Shown here: piece after piece, positions 41,912-50,950 of the stretch
How positions within the stretch are numbered: the first letter of the stretch is position 1
Layout of the letters: the number at the start of each line of letters is the position of its first letter
NCBI GenBank assembly: GCA_030657355.1
Contig: CP131056.1
Location: 1,942,501-2,006,500 of the forward strand
Length of the DNA stretch: 64,000 bases
From: Radicibacter daui
GTDB lineage: Bacteria > Pseudomonadota > Alphaproteobacteria > Radicibacterales > Radicibacteraceae
Reading direction: 5' to 3'
The notes under the pieces: generated by a model
The model's input: the letters and a program-made list of their open reading frames with translations, nothing else
Database searches by the model: none
What the model was told of the DNA's origin: nothing
Position numbers and translations under genes: made by a program

Positions 41912-41944
41912 AAAAAGGGGCTGCCCGCCGGGCGGCCCCTTTTT
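41912..41944 (+). terminator. Intrinsic terminator of dksA
   Basis: AAAAAGGGGC pairs with GCCCCTTTTT around a further GCCC/GGGC stem. A-rich and T-rich flanks allow action in both directions. Confidence 0.9.
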
Positions 41945-42006
41945 CATTGCCCGGGCGCGGGCCGGGCTGGCATCAGGATCGACCTCGCCCGGGGCGGTGA
42001 CGTTTG

Positions 42007-42037
42007 AAAAAAAAGGCCGGCATCAGGGATGCCGGCC
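42007..42037 (-). terminator. Intrinsic terminator of the flgF-flgH operon
   Basis: GGCCGGCATC and GATGCCGGCC form a perfect 10-bp stem with a 3-base loop; on the minus strand eight T residues follow. It lies about 125 bases after the flgH stop. Confidence 0.92.
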
Positions 42038-42160
42038 GCAGTTTCCAGGTCCGTTCCCCTCGCGGAAAACGGGCCCAGGGGTACCTCGGTAGGGCGCCTC
42101 CTCCCCAGGCGAGGAGAGCGCCGGAATTGTCAGGCGCAGCCGGAGCCGCGCCTATCAGCC

Positions 42161-42925
42161 TCAGAACGGCAGGATGGCGTCGAGCACCTGCTGGCCGTAA
42201 CGGGGCTGCTGCATGTCGGTGATCTGGCCGCGGCCACCATAGGCGATGCGGGCTTCGGCGATCTGGTCGAAGGCGATGGCGTTGGTGGCGGAGATGTCTT
42301 CCGGCCGAACCATGCCGGTGACATAGAGCTCACGCACTTCGAAATTGACCCGCACCTCTTGCTTGCCCTCGATCACCAGATTGCCGTTGGGCAGCACCTG
42401 GGTGACGATGGCAGCGATGTTGAGGGTCAGGGTTTCCTTGCGGTCGATGCTGCCGGTGCCGGTGCTGGATCCGCTGGAATTCGCAGAGACCAGCGAGCTG
42501 GCGTCCACTTCATTGGGCAGCACCTTGTTGACCTTGGTCTCAAGCCCGAACAGGTTCGGGATGCCGAGACTTTCGTCGCCGGTGCGACCGCGCGAGGTCT
42601 GGTTGGAGAGCGAGGCGCTGTCGGCGATCGAGATGTTGACCGTCAGGATGTCGCCGCGCTTGGTGGCGCGCTGGTCCTTGAAGAAGGCCCGCGCGCCGGA
42701 GCGCCACAGCGAGTTGGCGGCATAGGCCGGGGCTTCCGGTGCCGGCATCGGCATGGAAACCGGCTGATAACCCGCCTGGGTCGTGGGGTTGGTGATCGGC
42801 GTCAGCGACGGGGTTTCCCCCACCTGCGACAGCCGGGTGAACATGTTGCAACCGGCCAGCGGCAGGGCGCACAGCACAAGGGCGAGGGCCGGGCCGGTGC
42901 GGGATTTCAGGGTCGTGAACGACAT
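42161..42925 (-). CDS. flgH: L-ring lipoprotein FlgH
   Basis: Outer-membrane L-ring subunit, 254 residues. A lipoprotein signal ends in the lipobox LAGC (Cys26). Family blocks: SLWRSGARAFFKDQRATKRGD, ILTVNISIAD, RTGDESLGI and NGNLVIEGKQEVRVNFEVRE. AGGAGGTAC precedes the ATG. It is last in the flgF-flgG-flgA-flgH operon. Confidence 0.97.
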   Translation of the reverse strand: MSFTTLKSRTGPALALVLCALPLAGCNMFTRLSQVGETPSLTPITNPTTQAGYQPVSMPMPAPEAPAYAANSLWRSGARAFFKDQRATKRGDILTVNISIADSASLSNQTSRGRTGDESLGIPNLFGLETKVNKVLPNEVDASSLVSANSSGSSTGTGSIDRKETLTLNIAAIVTQVLPNGNLVIEGKQEVRVNFEVRELYVTGMVRPEDISATNAIAFDQIAEARIAYGGRGQITDMQQPRYGQQVLDAILPF

Positions 42926-42986
42926 TTCGGATGTACCTCCTGGGATGGTGCCGGGCGTTTTTTGCCGCGCCTCTTGTCACCGGTGA

Positions 42987-43934
42987 TCAGTTAGAAGCAA
43001 CGTTCGTGCCAGCATAAACCTCGACCAGCTGCGGTCCGGCGATGACCGCCTGGAGCACGCGCTTGCTGTCGGTGTTGCTGACTTCGATCACATCGCCCAC
43101 ACCGCCTTCTTCCATGGCCTTGCCACGGGCCGACAGCACAAGGCCGCCGAGCTTGTAGCGCATGGTCACGAGGTCGCCGCGGGTAATGACGATGGGCAGG
43201 CCGACGGCACTGGAGACCACCGGCTGGCCGGGGTTGATGGTGCGACGCGCGGCCATACCGATAAGCTGGTCGGCATCGCTGATGGCATTATCCGGCAGGC
43301 GGCCGACCGGCATCTGCTGGAAGGCGAGATCGGAGGCACTGATTTCCTGCCCCTTGAGCTTGCGCTCGATGAGGACCGGCACGACCTGGATGGGAAAAGC
43401 CTGCCCGGTTACATCGACATACTGCACGCCACCATCGGCCGGTGCACGCAGGCGGGCGCTGAAGCGGCCGCTGGTGCTGGTAACGCGCAGGTCCTGCAAT
43501 TTCACATCCGGTGCCGCGAGGCTCGGCATGTCGATACCGGCGCCGGGATCGTCAAGACGCACATCGATGTCGTTGCCGCCAAGCTGGCTCAGCAGCTCCG
43601 GCTGGAGCATGCGCACGATATCGCTGGCGCCCAGATGGGTGGAGGCGCGGGTAACTTCCGCCAGCTCGAAGCCGGTGGTGGGCTTCCAGTCCACACCTGT
43701 TGCCGCGGCGACGCGGCGCAGCGTGCCGGCATCGAGGGTAAGGGTCTTGCCCGGCTCCGGGGAGCGGGCCACCAGCCGGTCCTTGCCGACGGCGACGTCG
43801 GTGAAAAGGTCGGTTGCGTAGATGTCCTGGCCGTCGACCGTCACGCTGGTACGCAGCGCGGCGAGCGCACCGGTGGAAGCGGTAGCGGCAATCACGAGGG
43901 CGGCGGTCATCAGCGTTCGGGTGGTCTTCAGCAT
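42987..43934 (-). CDS. flgA: P-ring assembly chaperone FlgA
   Basis: Periplasmic chaperone for FlgI polymerisation. The start at 43934 is chosen for its GGAGGAAAAG ribosome site and the clean signal peptide that follows (MLKTTRTLMTAALVIAATA); an 18-codon longer frame is possible. 315 residues, longer than enterobacterial FlgA (about 220), with an N-terminal region (about 30-170) before the SAF-like domain (KGQEISASDLAFQ, MAARRTINPGQPV) and the C-terminal GDLVTMRYKLGGLVLSARG block. Confidence 0.93.
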   Translation of the reverse strand: MLKTTRTLMTAALVIAATASTGALAALRTSVTVDGQDIYATDLFTDVAVGKDRLVARSPEPGKTLTLDAGTLRRVAAATGVDWKPTTGFELAEVTRASTHLGASDIVRMLQPELLSQLGGNDIDVRLDDPGAGIDMPSLAAPDVKLQDLRVTSTSGRFSARLRAPADGGVQYVDVTGQAFPIQVVPVLIERKLKGQEISASDLAFQQMPVGRLPDNAISDADQLIGMAARRTINPGQPVVSSAVGLPIVITRGDLVTMRYKLGGLVLSARGKAMEEGGVGDVIEVSNTDSKRVLQAVIAGPQLVEVYAGTNVASN

Positions 43935-43984
43935 CTTTTCCTCCATCGGGGCCGGGGCGGTGAGGCCCCGGGCACCGGTCATCA

Positions 43985-44770
43985 TCAACGCAGGTTGGAG
44001 ACGGTCTGCAGCATCTGGTCGCTGGCCTGGATAACCTTGGAATTCATCTCGTAGGCGCGCTGGGCGGTAATGAGATCGGTGATCTCGGAGACGACGTTCA
44101 CGTTCGAGGTTTCCAGAGCGCCCTGGATGATCTTGCCGAAGCCGGCAGCCCCGGGAACGCCTTCCACATTGGCGGCGGAAGCGGGAGTTTCGGCGTAGAG
44201 ATTGTCGCCGAGTGCTTCGAGGCCGTTTTCGTTGGCGAAGGTATGCAGGGTGATCTGGCCGACATTCTGCGGCTGGACCTGGCCGTCGATGGTGGCCAGC
44301 ACTTCGCCCGAGGAGTTGACGGTGATGTCGGTGGCGTCCTGCGGCACGGCGCCGGGGCCGTTCAGCAGATAACCGTCCGGCGTCACGATGTTGCCGTCCT
44401 GGTTGAGCTGCAGGGCGCCGGCCCGGGTATAGGCAAGGTCGCCATTGGGCAGGGTCACCTGGAAGTAGCCCTTGCCGTTGATGGCGAGGTCCAGCTTGTT
44501 GTCGGTGATGGTGATGTTGCCCTGCTCGTGGATGCGGTAGATGGCGGCGGCACGCACACCGGCACCGATCTGCACGCCGGCCGGCACGATGGTGCCGGCA
44601 TCCGACGAGGTGGAGCCCACGCGGCGGAAGTTCTGGTAGAGCAGGTCCTGGAACTCGGCACGACGGCGCTTGAAGGCCGTGGTGTTGAGGTTGGCGATGT
44701 TGTTGGAGATGGTTTCGACATTGAGCTGCTGCGAGAGCATGCCGGTGGCGGCGATGGAAAGTGCACGCAT
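43985..44770 (-). CDS. flgG: Distal rod protein FlgG
   Basis: 261 residues. N-terminal MRALSIAATGMLSQQLNVET and ISNNIANLNTTAFKRRRAEF, central GYFQVTLPNGDLAYTRAGA and C-terminal ALETSNVNVVSEITDLITAQ identify FlgG. It polymerises as the outer rod inside the P and L rings. It lies 67 bases after flgF. Confidence 0.97.
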   Translation of the reverse strand: MRALSIAATGMLSQQLNVETISNNIANLNTTAFKRRRAEFQDLLYQNFRRVGSTSSDAGTIVPAGVQIGAGVRAAAIYRIHEQGNITITDNKLDLAINGKGYFQVTLPNGDLAYTRAGALQLNQDGNIVTPDGYLLNGPGAVPQDATDITVNSSGEVLATIDGQVQPQNVGQITLHTFANENGLEALGDNLYAETPASAANVEGVPGAAGFGKIIQGALETSNVNVVSEITDLITAQRAYEMNSKVIQASDQMLQTVSNLR

Positions 44771-44837
44771 TTTCTGAACTCCTTGAGCCCCTGGGGGCGT
44801 GTTGTTTCAGTCGGGTGTGGCCAGTTTTGTCCGGGGG

Positions 44838-45578
44838 TCAGGTACTGGCCTTGCCCAGGCGTTGCAGCATGTCGCGCATCCGCTCATCTTCCTTGTCGAG
44901 GAAGTTCTGTGTGGACTGGTACTTGCGCTGGACGTCGATCATTTCGGTCAGGGTGAGGACCGGATTGACGTTGGATTCTTCCTGCATGTACTGGCGGATT
45001 TCCGCCTTGTCGGCGGTGATCGGAGACTCTTCCGTCTCGAAGAGGCCGTCGCCGAGTTCCTTGAGGTAGTGCGGGTTGTCGAACTTCACGAGGCGGATCT
45101 GGCCGACCGTTTGCTGCTGGCGGTTGGTCGGGTCGGTGCCGGTGATGGTGCCGTCGGCAGTCACACGCAGATCGACAAGCGATGCCGGCACCTGGATCGG
45201 CCGGTTGCGCACATCGAGCAGCGGATTGCCTTCGTGGTTGACGATGGTGCCGGTGCTGTCGAGCGTGAAGGCGCCGCTGCGGGTGTAGCGCGGGCCGCTG
45301 CTGGTCTCGACCGCATAATAACCGTCACCGTCAATGGCGAGGTCGAGCGGGTTGTCGGTGGCGACCAGGGCGCCCTGGCGCAGGTCGCGCAGCACCGCAA
45401 AGTCCTGCACCATCGCCAGCTTTTCCTTGCCGGTGGTGTTCTTGTCGTACTCGTTGACCACCATGTACTGCTGCTTGAAGGAGGCGGTGTTCACGTTCGC
45501 CATGTTGTTGGCGATCACGTCCATCTGCCGCATCAGCATGGTCATCGAGGACAGGGCAACGTAACTGGTGTTTTCCAT
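44838..45578 (-). CDS. flgF: Proximal rod protein FlgF
   Basis: 246 residues from the ATG at MENTSYVALSSM, preceded by AGGAGTGCTAGGAAA; nine more open codons upstream are rejected. Rod/hook-family motifs: VIANNMANVNTASFKQQ, GYYAVETSSGPRYTRSGAF and the C-terminal VNPVLTLTEMIDVQRKYQ. It is first in the flgF-flgG-flgA-flgH operon, with a sigma-54 promoter 73 bases before the start. Confidence 0.96.
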   Translation of the reverse strand: MENTSYVALSSMTMLMRQMDVIANNMANVNTASFKQQYMVVNEYDKNTTGKEKLAMVQDFAVLRDLRQGALVATDNPLDLAIDGDGYYAVETSSGPRYTRSGAFTLDSTGTIVNHEGNPLLDVRNRPIQVPASLVDLRVTADGTITGTDPTNRQQQTVGQIRLVKFDNPHYLKELGDGLFETEESPITADKAEIRQYMQEESNVNPVLTLTEMIDVQRKYQSTQNFLDKEDERMRDMLQRLGKAST

Positions 45579-45650
45579 TTTCCTAGCACTCCTGATGACG
45601 GCCATTTTAGGCCATCGGGCTCTGTTGGCCCTTTCGGTTGCCAGCAGATA

Positions 45651-45666
45651 TGCATCAGGTGTGCCA
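45651..45666 (-). promoter_or_regulatory. Sigma-54 promoter of the flgF operon
   Basis: On the minus strand TGGCACACCTGATGCA: TGGCAC perfect, GG-N10-GC spacing exact, TGCA kept. A TGCCGGGC element lies about 75 bases further upstream. Confidence 0.85.
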
Positions 45667-45814
45667 AACTTATTTTTTATTCAAAAACAGTTACTTAAAT
45701 GGAGTTCGGCAAAAATGTCCGGGCTTGTGAGAGGCCGGTGCTGCCGGGCGAGGGGCCTATATTACCCCGCCGCCCGGCGTGTTGTGCCCGGTGGGTGCGG
45801 AAAAGAGTGCCGCG

Positions 45815-46582
45815 TCAATTGGCGCCATGGCCACCGGCAGCGGCCGTGAGCGTAGCGATGAAGCCGGCGGTGCGGGCCTGGCGCGGGCTGGAAAACAGCT
45901 CGCGCGAGGGGCCGCTTTCCACCACCTTGCCGGCTTCCAGGAAGACGGCCTGATGGGCAACGCTGGCGGCAAGGCGCAGGTCATGCGTTGCCATCAGCAT
46001 GGTGGTGCCTTCTTCCGCCAGCTGGCGCAGCACCGCCACCACTTCGCCGGCAAGCTCCGGGTCGAGCGCGGAGGTTGGCTCGTCGCACAGCAGGACACGC
46101 GGCGAGGGAGCAAGAGCGCGGGCGATCGCCACACGCTGCTGCTGCCCGCCGGAAAGACTGGCCGGAAAGGCATCGGCCTTATGGGCCATGCCCACCTTGT
46201 CCAGCAGGTCGAGCGCGCGGCGGCGGGCCTTGTCTTCCGGCCAGCGCTGCACGGTGACCAGTCCTTCCATCACATTGCCGAGGGCAGTGCGATGCGGGAA
46301 CAGCTGGAAATTCTGGAACACCATGCCGGTCTGCTGGCGCAGGGCCAGCACGGCGCGGCGGTCGGCGGGCTTGCCGGGGGTAAAGACCAGATGACTGTCG
46401 CCCAGCTTCAATTCACCCGATTGCGGCATTTCCAGCAGGTTGACGCAGCGCAGGAGCGTGCTCTTGCCGCTGCCCGAAGGGCCGATGAGAGCAGTGACGG
46501 TGCCTTCGCCGAGGGTCAGATCGACCTCGTGCAGCACGGTCTGCTCCCCAAAGCGCTTTACGATGCGGGTGAGGGTGATCAT
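45815..46582 (-). CDS. Amino acid ABC transporter ATPase
   Basis: Polar-amino-acid-type ATPase, 255 residues. Walker A GPSGSGKST at about 33-41, signature LSGGQQQRV, Walker B VLLCDEPTSALDPEL and the HDL switch are intact. It overlaps the permease gene by four bases. With the FliY/TcyJ-like binding protein upstream, the substrate is probably cystine or another small amino acid. Confidence 0.93.
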   Translation of the reverse strand: MITLTRIVKRFGEQTVLHEVDLTLGEGTVTALIGPSGSGKSTLLRCVNLLEMPQSGELKLGDSHLVFTPGKPADRRAVLALRQQTGMVFQNFQLFPHRTALGNVMEGLVTVQRWPEDKARRRALDLLDKVGMAHKADAFPASLSGGQQQRVAIARALAPSPRVLLCDEPTSALDPELAGEVVAVLRQLAEEGTTMLMATHDLRLAASVAHQAVFLEAGKVVESGPSRELFSSPRQARTAGFIATLTAAAGGHGAN

Positions 46583-47259
46583 GCCTTTTCTCCCAGAAAG
46601 CCGCCATATCCGCCAAGCCGGGTCTCGAGCCGGCTCTGCAGCAGCGAGAGCGCGGAGCTCAGCACCAGATAGATGAGCGCGGCCTCGATATAGAGGATGA
46701 GCGGCTCATAGGTGGTGGCGACGATGCGCTGGGCGGCCTGGAACAGCTCCGGCACGGTGACGGCAGCGGCCAGCGACGTATCCTTCACCAGCGCGATGAA
46801 ACTGTTGGAGAGCGGCGGCACCGCGATACGGCCGGCCTGCGGCAGGATGGTGCGGGCCATCGCCTGGCGCCAGTTCATGCCGATGGAATAGGAGGCTTCC
46901 CACTGGCCGGAGGGCACGGCGGAGATGGCCGAGCGCACGATCTCGCTGGTATAGGCGCCAACATTGAGAATGAAGCCGATGAGCGCAGCCGGGAACGCGT
47001 CCAGCACGATGCCGACACTGGGCAGGCCGTAGAAGATGAGGAACAGCTGCACCAGAAGCGGGGTGCCGCGGAAAATCCACACATAAAAACGCGCGATTGC
47101 CACCAGCGGGCGCGGGCCGAACAGGCGCGCCAGAGCCGTCAGGTAACCAAGCACCAGTCCGCCAGCAAAAGACAGAAGGGTGAGCGGCACCGTGAACACC
47201 AGCCCTGCCCAAAGCAGCGGGCCGAGGGAGTCCAGCATCAGCTGCATCCAGTGGGGCAT
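46579..47259 (-). CDS. Amino acid ABC transporter permease
   Basis: 226 residues with about five membrane helices and the HisMQ-type motif EASYSIGMNWRQAMARTILP. The RGTPLLVQLFLIFYGLP segment is characteristic of cystine and glutamine permeases. A single permease gene implies a homodimer. It lies between the binding-protein gene and the ATPase gene. Confidence 0.93.
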   Translation of the reverse strand: MPHWMQLMLDSLGPLLWAGLVFTVPLTLLSFAGGLVLGYLTALARLFGPRPLVAIARFYVWIFRGTPLLVQLFLIFYGLPSVGIVLDAFPAALIGFILNVGAYTSEIVRSAISAVPSGQWEASYSIGMNWRQAMARTILPQAGRIAVPPLSNSFIALVKDTSLAAAVTVPELFQAAQRIVATTYEPLILYIEAALIYLVLSSALSLLQSRLETRLGGYGGFLGEKA

Positions 47260-47384
47260 TTTTCGTCCGTTTCGATTGACTTGGGCCGGGCGCTGAGACG
47301 CGGACGGCGGCAGGCCCCATGATAGGCCTGCCGCCGGTTACTCGCGTACTTTAGTCTGCCTGTCTCTTTATGACGCGGGCGCGA

Positions 47385-48164
47385 TCAGGGAGAGACGTCT
47401 TCGCCGAAATAGGCCTCGGCGATCTTCAGATAGGTGCCGTCGGCCTTGATCTCGGCCAGTGCGGCATCAATGGCTTCCAGAAGCTTCGGATTGCCCTTGG
47501 GGATGATGATGCCGGAATGGTCGGCATCCTCGCTCACCGCGGCGACCTTCAGCGGGGCGTCGGGCTTGTGCTTCTTGAAATCGAGGAAGGAGAGGTTGTC
47601 GTTGATGGTGGCATCGGCACGGCCGGCCAGGACCAGTGCAATCGACTGGTCAAAACCATCGGTTGCCAGCAGTTCGGCGCCATTGGCGGTGGCAAGGCGG
47701 CCAAAATTGCTGGAGAGCGTCTGGGCCGACTTCTTGCCCTTGAGGTCGGCAAAGGAAGCGATCTTGTCGTTGCCGGCCTTGACGATCAGTGCCGGCTTCG
47801 AGGCGATGTAGGGGGCGGAGAAATCATACTTTGCCAGCCTTGCCTCGGTGATCGAGACCTCGTTGACCACAGCATCGTACCGTCCGGCATCGAGGCCGGC
47901 GATCAGGCCATCCCACTTGCCTTCGATGAACTCGGCCTTGACGCCGAGTTTGGCGGCGACGGCGCGGCCGATCTCGACATCGAAGCCGGTAAGGGCGCCG
48001 GAGGCATCATGATAGGTGAAGGGGGCGTAGGTGCCCTCGGTGCCGAAGCGGATGACGCCGGAGACCTTGATCTTGTCGAGGGATTCCTCGGCATGGGCGG
48101 AGACGGCGGCGAACTGCACGGCGCCGGCAAGCGCGGCGACGGCGAAGGTCTTGAGCCAGTTCAT
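47385..48164 (-). CDS. Cystine-type amino acid-binding protein (FliY/TcyJ-like)
   Basis: Periplasmic receptor, 259 residues. The ATG is chosen for the signal peptide MNWLKTFAVAALAGAVQFAA cleaved after SAHA; a much longer open frame upstream is Arg/Gln-rich noise. Type 3 binding-protein marks: GTEGTYAPFTYHDASGALTG, FDVEIGRAVAAKLGV, KWDGLIAGLDAGRYDAVVNE, YDFSAPYI. The resemblance to E. coli FliY (cystine) is strong by memory of motifs. Unrelated to flagellar structure, although it interrupts the flagellar genes here. Confidence 0.88.
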   Translation of the reverse strand: MNWLKTFAVAALAGAVQFAAVSAHAEESLDKIKVSGVIRFGTEGTYAPFTYHDASGALTGFDVEIGRAVAAKLGVKAEFIEGKWDGLIAGLDAGRYDAVVNEVSITEARLAKYDFSAPYIASKPALIVKAGNDKIASFADLKGKKSAQTLSSNFGRLATANGAELLATDGFDQSIALVLAGRADATINDNLSFLDFKKHKPDAPLKVAAVSEDADHSGIIIPKGNPKLLEAIDAALAEIKADGTYLKIAEAYFGEDVSP

Positions 48165-48592
48165 TTTCTTCTGCTTTCCGGAGCGCCGGATGGCGCCCCT
48201 CGCCAGATGGCGGTGCTGGTGGTGACGATCTTGTTTTTGTGCCCGCTGCCTTGCGGGGCGCGGTTGCCGGACTGAACATAGGCCGGGCTTTTGGCGTTGC
48301 AAGGCTAATAACATCTCGCAAGGCAGGTTTGCGAAATTAATTACTATAATTTTGTGTTTAAATGAGCCGCGCTGCCTCCCGCCGGGGGCTGGTGCGGCAC
48401 CTTGTGCAGAAAGCGCCGGGCCCGAGCGGCGCTTTATTTGCATGAGTTCACTTCGTGACTTAAAGTGTTTGTGCCGGAAAGATTTTCTGCGTCCGCCGGT
48501 ATTCATCGGGCGGTCGGAAAAGACCCCTTCTCTGCCCCGAAAGGGCCAGGGAGGACGGCAGTTAAAGCGGGCAGGCATTGCAGGGAAACGAC
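48165..48592. other. 428-base divergent region between the amino acid transporter and fliL
   Basis: Holds an A/T-rich tract (48338-48361) with a TATAAT, an orphan terminator-like hairpin (48411-48439) on the plus strand, and a CACTT/AAGTG dyad around 48450-48468. No sigma-54 site with correct spacing was found before fliL. No protein gene is seen. Confidence 0.6.
48345..48439 (+). ncRNA. Possible short RNA or fliL leader transcript
   Basis: A perfect TATAAT (48345-48350) is followed about 60 bases later by a hairpin AAGCGCCG/CGGCGCTT (48411-48434) and TATTTG. This would give a transcript of about 80 bases not linked to any upstream plus-strand gene. No -35 element fits. It could be a small RNA, an attenuator for fliL, or chance. 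Confidence 0.3.
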
Positions 48593-49150
48593 ATGGCCAC
48601 GGAAGACGCCGATGTGATGGACGAGATCCCGCGCCGCAAGGTCAGCGGAAAGAAGATCGTCCTGTTTGTCGTATTGCCCCTGCTGCTGCTCGTGCTGGTT
48701 GGCGGTGGCCTCTTCCTGCTGAAGGGCGTGCTGTTCGGCGGATCGAATGAGGCGGCCGCCGAAGGCGAGCATGCCGCGCCAGCGGAAGAACATGCCGCGC
48801 CGGCCGAAGGTGGCCATGGCGAAGGAGAAGCGGCCCTGCCGGGCGCCGGCACCTATGTCGACATGCCGGAGATGCTGGTCAATCTCTATACCGAGGGGCG
48901 GCGGCCGAGTTTCCTCAAGATCAGCGTGAGCCTCGAGGTGGAAGAGGCCAAGGACCAGGCGGCCATTACCGCCAACCAGCCGCGCATCATCGATAATTTC
49001 CAGACCTATCTGCGCGAGCTGCGGGCGGAGGATCTGCGCGGATCGGCCGGTGTGTTCCGCCTGCGCGAGGAGTTGCTGCGGCGGGTCAATGCCTCGGTCT
49101 ATCCGGCAAAGGTCAAGGACATCCTCTTCAAGGAAATGATCGTGCAGTGA
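48593..49150 (+). CDS. fliL: Flagellar basal body protein FliL
   Basis: Single-span inner-membrane protein that rings the stator units and supports torque. 185 residues. Cytoplasmic N-terminus, membrane helix about 19-42 (IVLFVVLPLLLLVLVGGGLFL), an Ala/Glu/His-rich linker (GEHAAPAEEHAAPAEG), then the stomatin-like periplasmic domain (VNLYTEGRRPSFLKISVSLE ... RVNASVYPAKVKDILFKEMI). The ATG follows CAGGGAAACGAC. It is first in the operon through fliM to the TPR gene. Confidence 0.94.
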   Translation: MATEDADVMDEIPRRKVSGKKIVLFVVLPLLLLVLVGGGLFLLKGVLFGGSNEAAAEGEHAAPAEEHAAPAEGGHGEGEAALPGAGTYVDMPEMLVNLYTEGRRPSFLKISVSLEVEEAKDQAAITANQPRIIDNFQTYLRELRAEDLRGSAGVFRLREELLRRVNASVYPAKVKDILFKEMIVQ

Positions 49151-49259
49151 TGCCGCAGCAGGCGGCCCGGTTCGTGCATAACTCTTTTTGCGCAAGGGCA
49201 TACAGGTTTTGCAGATTGAAGGAACGGGCCCCCGGCGTGTCGGTTAAGGAAGCGATGCG

Positions 49260-50351
49260 ATGAGCAATACCGAGGAAATGAGCGAGGACGAACGGCTGGC
49301 TGCCGAATGGGCGGCGCTGGCTGATGATGGCGGCGGCGAGGAAGAAGCTGCCCCGGCTGCCGAAGGCGGCGGCGCGACCCGCGTCCTCAATCAGGATGAA
49401 ATCGACAGTCTGCTCGGCTTCGACAGCGGAGCGGGCGGGGACGGTGACAATACCGGCATCATGTCGCTCATCAACAGCGCGCTCATCAATTACGAGCGCC
49501 TGCCGATGCTGGACGTGGTGTTCGACCGGCTGGTGCGCATGATGTCCACCAGCCTGCGCAACTTCACTTCCGACAACGTCGAAGTCAGCCTCGACCAGAT
49601 CACCTCGGTGCGTTTCGGCGATTATCTCAACTCCATCCCGCTGCCGGCCATGCTGACCGTGTTCAAGGCGGAGGAGTGGGATAACTACGGCCTGATGACC
49701 GTCGACAGTGCCATGATCTACTCGATTGTGGACGTGCTGCTGGGCGGGCGCCGCGGCACGGCAGCGATGCGTATCGAAGGCCGGCCCTATACCACCATCG
49801 AGCGCAATCTCGTCGAGCGCATGATCCATGTCGTGCTCTCCGACCTTTCCGCCGCGTTCGACCCGCTGTCGCCGGTTACCTTCCGTTTCGAGCGGCTGGA
49901 GACGAACCCGCGCTTTGCCACCATCGCCCGCCATGCCAACGCGGCCGTGCTCATCAAGCTGCGCATCGACATGGAAGATCGCGGCGGCCGGCTTGAGCTG
50001 CTGATCCCCTATGCGACGCTGGAGCCGATCCGCGAACTGCTCCTGCAGATGTTCATGGGTGAAAAGTTCGGCCGTGACAGCATCTGGGAAACTCACCTTG
50101 CGAACGAGCTCTGGTATACGGATGTCAGCTTGAGTGCGGTTCTGGACGAGGTGACACTGACACTTCAGGACGTGCTGGAGTGGAAGATCGGAACCCAGCT
50201 GTTCCTGAACCAGACGCCGGATGGACCGGTGGAGCTGAGGTGCGGTGACGTGCCGATGTTCACCGGCCGTATGGGCCGCAAGTCGGGCAACATCGCCGTT
50301 CGCATCGACACTGAAGTCACCCGGCAAAAGGGCCACGGCTGGGGCGGCTGA
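49260..50351 (+). CDS. fliM: Motor switch protein FliM
   Basis: C-ring protein binding phospho-CheY. 363 residues. An acidic N-terminal tail is followed by the NQDEIDSLLG segment (44-53). The usual CheY-binding EIDALLS-type motif sits further from the N-terminus than in enterics because of an extra 40 acidic residues. The middle domain contains RLPMLDVVFDRLVRMMST; the C-terminal SpoA domain ends with VELRCGDVPMFTGRMGRKSG. AGGAAG precedes the start. Confidence 0.96.
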   Translation: MSNTEEMSEDERLAAEWAALADDGGGEEEAAPAAEGGGATRVLNQDEIDSLLGFDSGAGGDGDNTGIMSLINSALINYERLPMLDVVFDRLVRMMSTSLRNFTSDNVEVSLDQITSVRFGDYLNSIPLPAMLTVFKAEEWDNYGLMTVDSAMIYSIVDVLLGGRRGTAAMRIEGRPYTTIERNLVERMIHVVLSDLSAAFDPLSPVTFRFERLETNPRFATIARHANAAVLIKLRIDMEDRGGRLELLIPYATLEPIRELLLQMFMGEKFGRDSIWETHLANELWYTDVSLSAVLDEVTLTLQDVLEWKIGTQLFLNQTPDGPVELRCGDVPMFTGRMGRKSGNIAVRIDTEVTRQKGHGWGG

Positions 50352-50383
50352 GCCGCCGGCCGCACGAGGAGGCAGGATCGATC

Positions 50384-50950
50384 ATGTCCCCGCTGGTTTC
50401 ACTGATTGCCGACGCCGTTGTCACCGGTCTCATGGTGGCGACGATCATCTTTGTCTGGCGCCTCAATGGCCGGCTGAAGCTGGTGCGCCAGCAGCGCGAG
50501 GAACTGGCCGAAACCATCGCCGCCTTTACTGCCGCCACCGCGCAGGCAGAGGCCGGCTTTGCCCAGCTGCGCGCAGGCGCCCAGCAGACCAGCGATGCGC
50601 TGCGCATCACCATCGGCGAGGCCGGTACACTCCGGGACGAGCTGGTGATGATGATCGACACGGCCGAAAGCGTGGCCCGCCGGCTGGAGCAGGGCAGTGC
50701 CGCTGCCTCCGCCACCTTGCGCCGCCAGCAGGAAGCGCAGGACGGCACCCTTTATGCGGCAGCAGCCCAGCCTGTTACGCCCCCCGTCACGCCGCCCCCG
50801 GCACCGGCACGCCCCGCTGCCCCGGCAGCCGAAGTGCTGCGCGCGGCGGAGCCATTGCGCGCCGATCCGGGGCTGGCGGCCAATGGCGGAGCGAAGCCGC
50901 GCAGCAAGTCCGAGCAGGATTTGCTTAATGCCATCGAGAGGCTGAAATGA
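50384..50950 (+). CDS. Membrane-anchored coiled-coil protein of the fliL-motB operon
   Basis: 188 residues: one N-terminal membrane helix (about 5-26), a helical region (about 30-110, QQREELAETIAAFTAATAQAEAGFAQL), a Pro/Ala linker and a short conserved-looking C-terminal tail (SKSEQDLLNAIERLK). I recall proteins of this build (a domain of unknown function, possibly DUF6468) between fliM and motE-like genes in alphaproteobacteria, but that label is uncertain. The stop overlaps the next start (ATGA). It may act at the stator or C ring. Confidence 0.65.
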   Translation: MSPLVSLIADAVVTGLMVATIIFVWRLNGRLKLVRQQREELAETIAAFTAATAQAEAGFAQLRAGAQQTSDALRITIGEAGTLRDELVMMIDTAESVARRLEQGSAAASATLRRQQEAQDGTLYAAAAQPVTPPVTPPPAPARPAAPAAEVLRAAEPLRADPGLAANGGAKPRSKSEQDLLNAIERLK

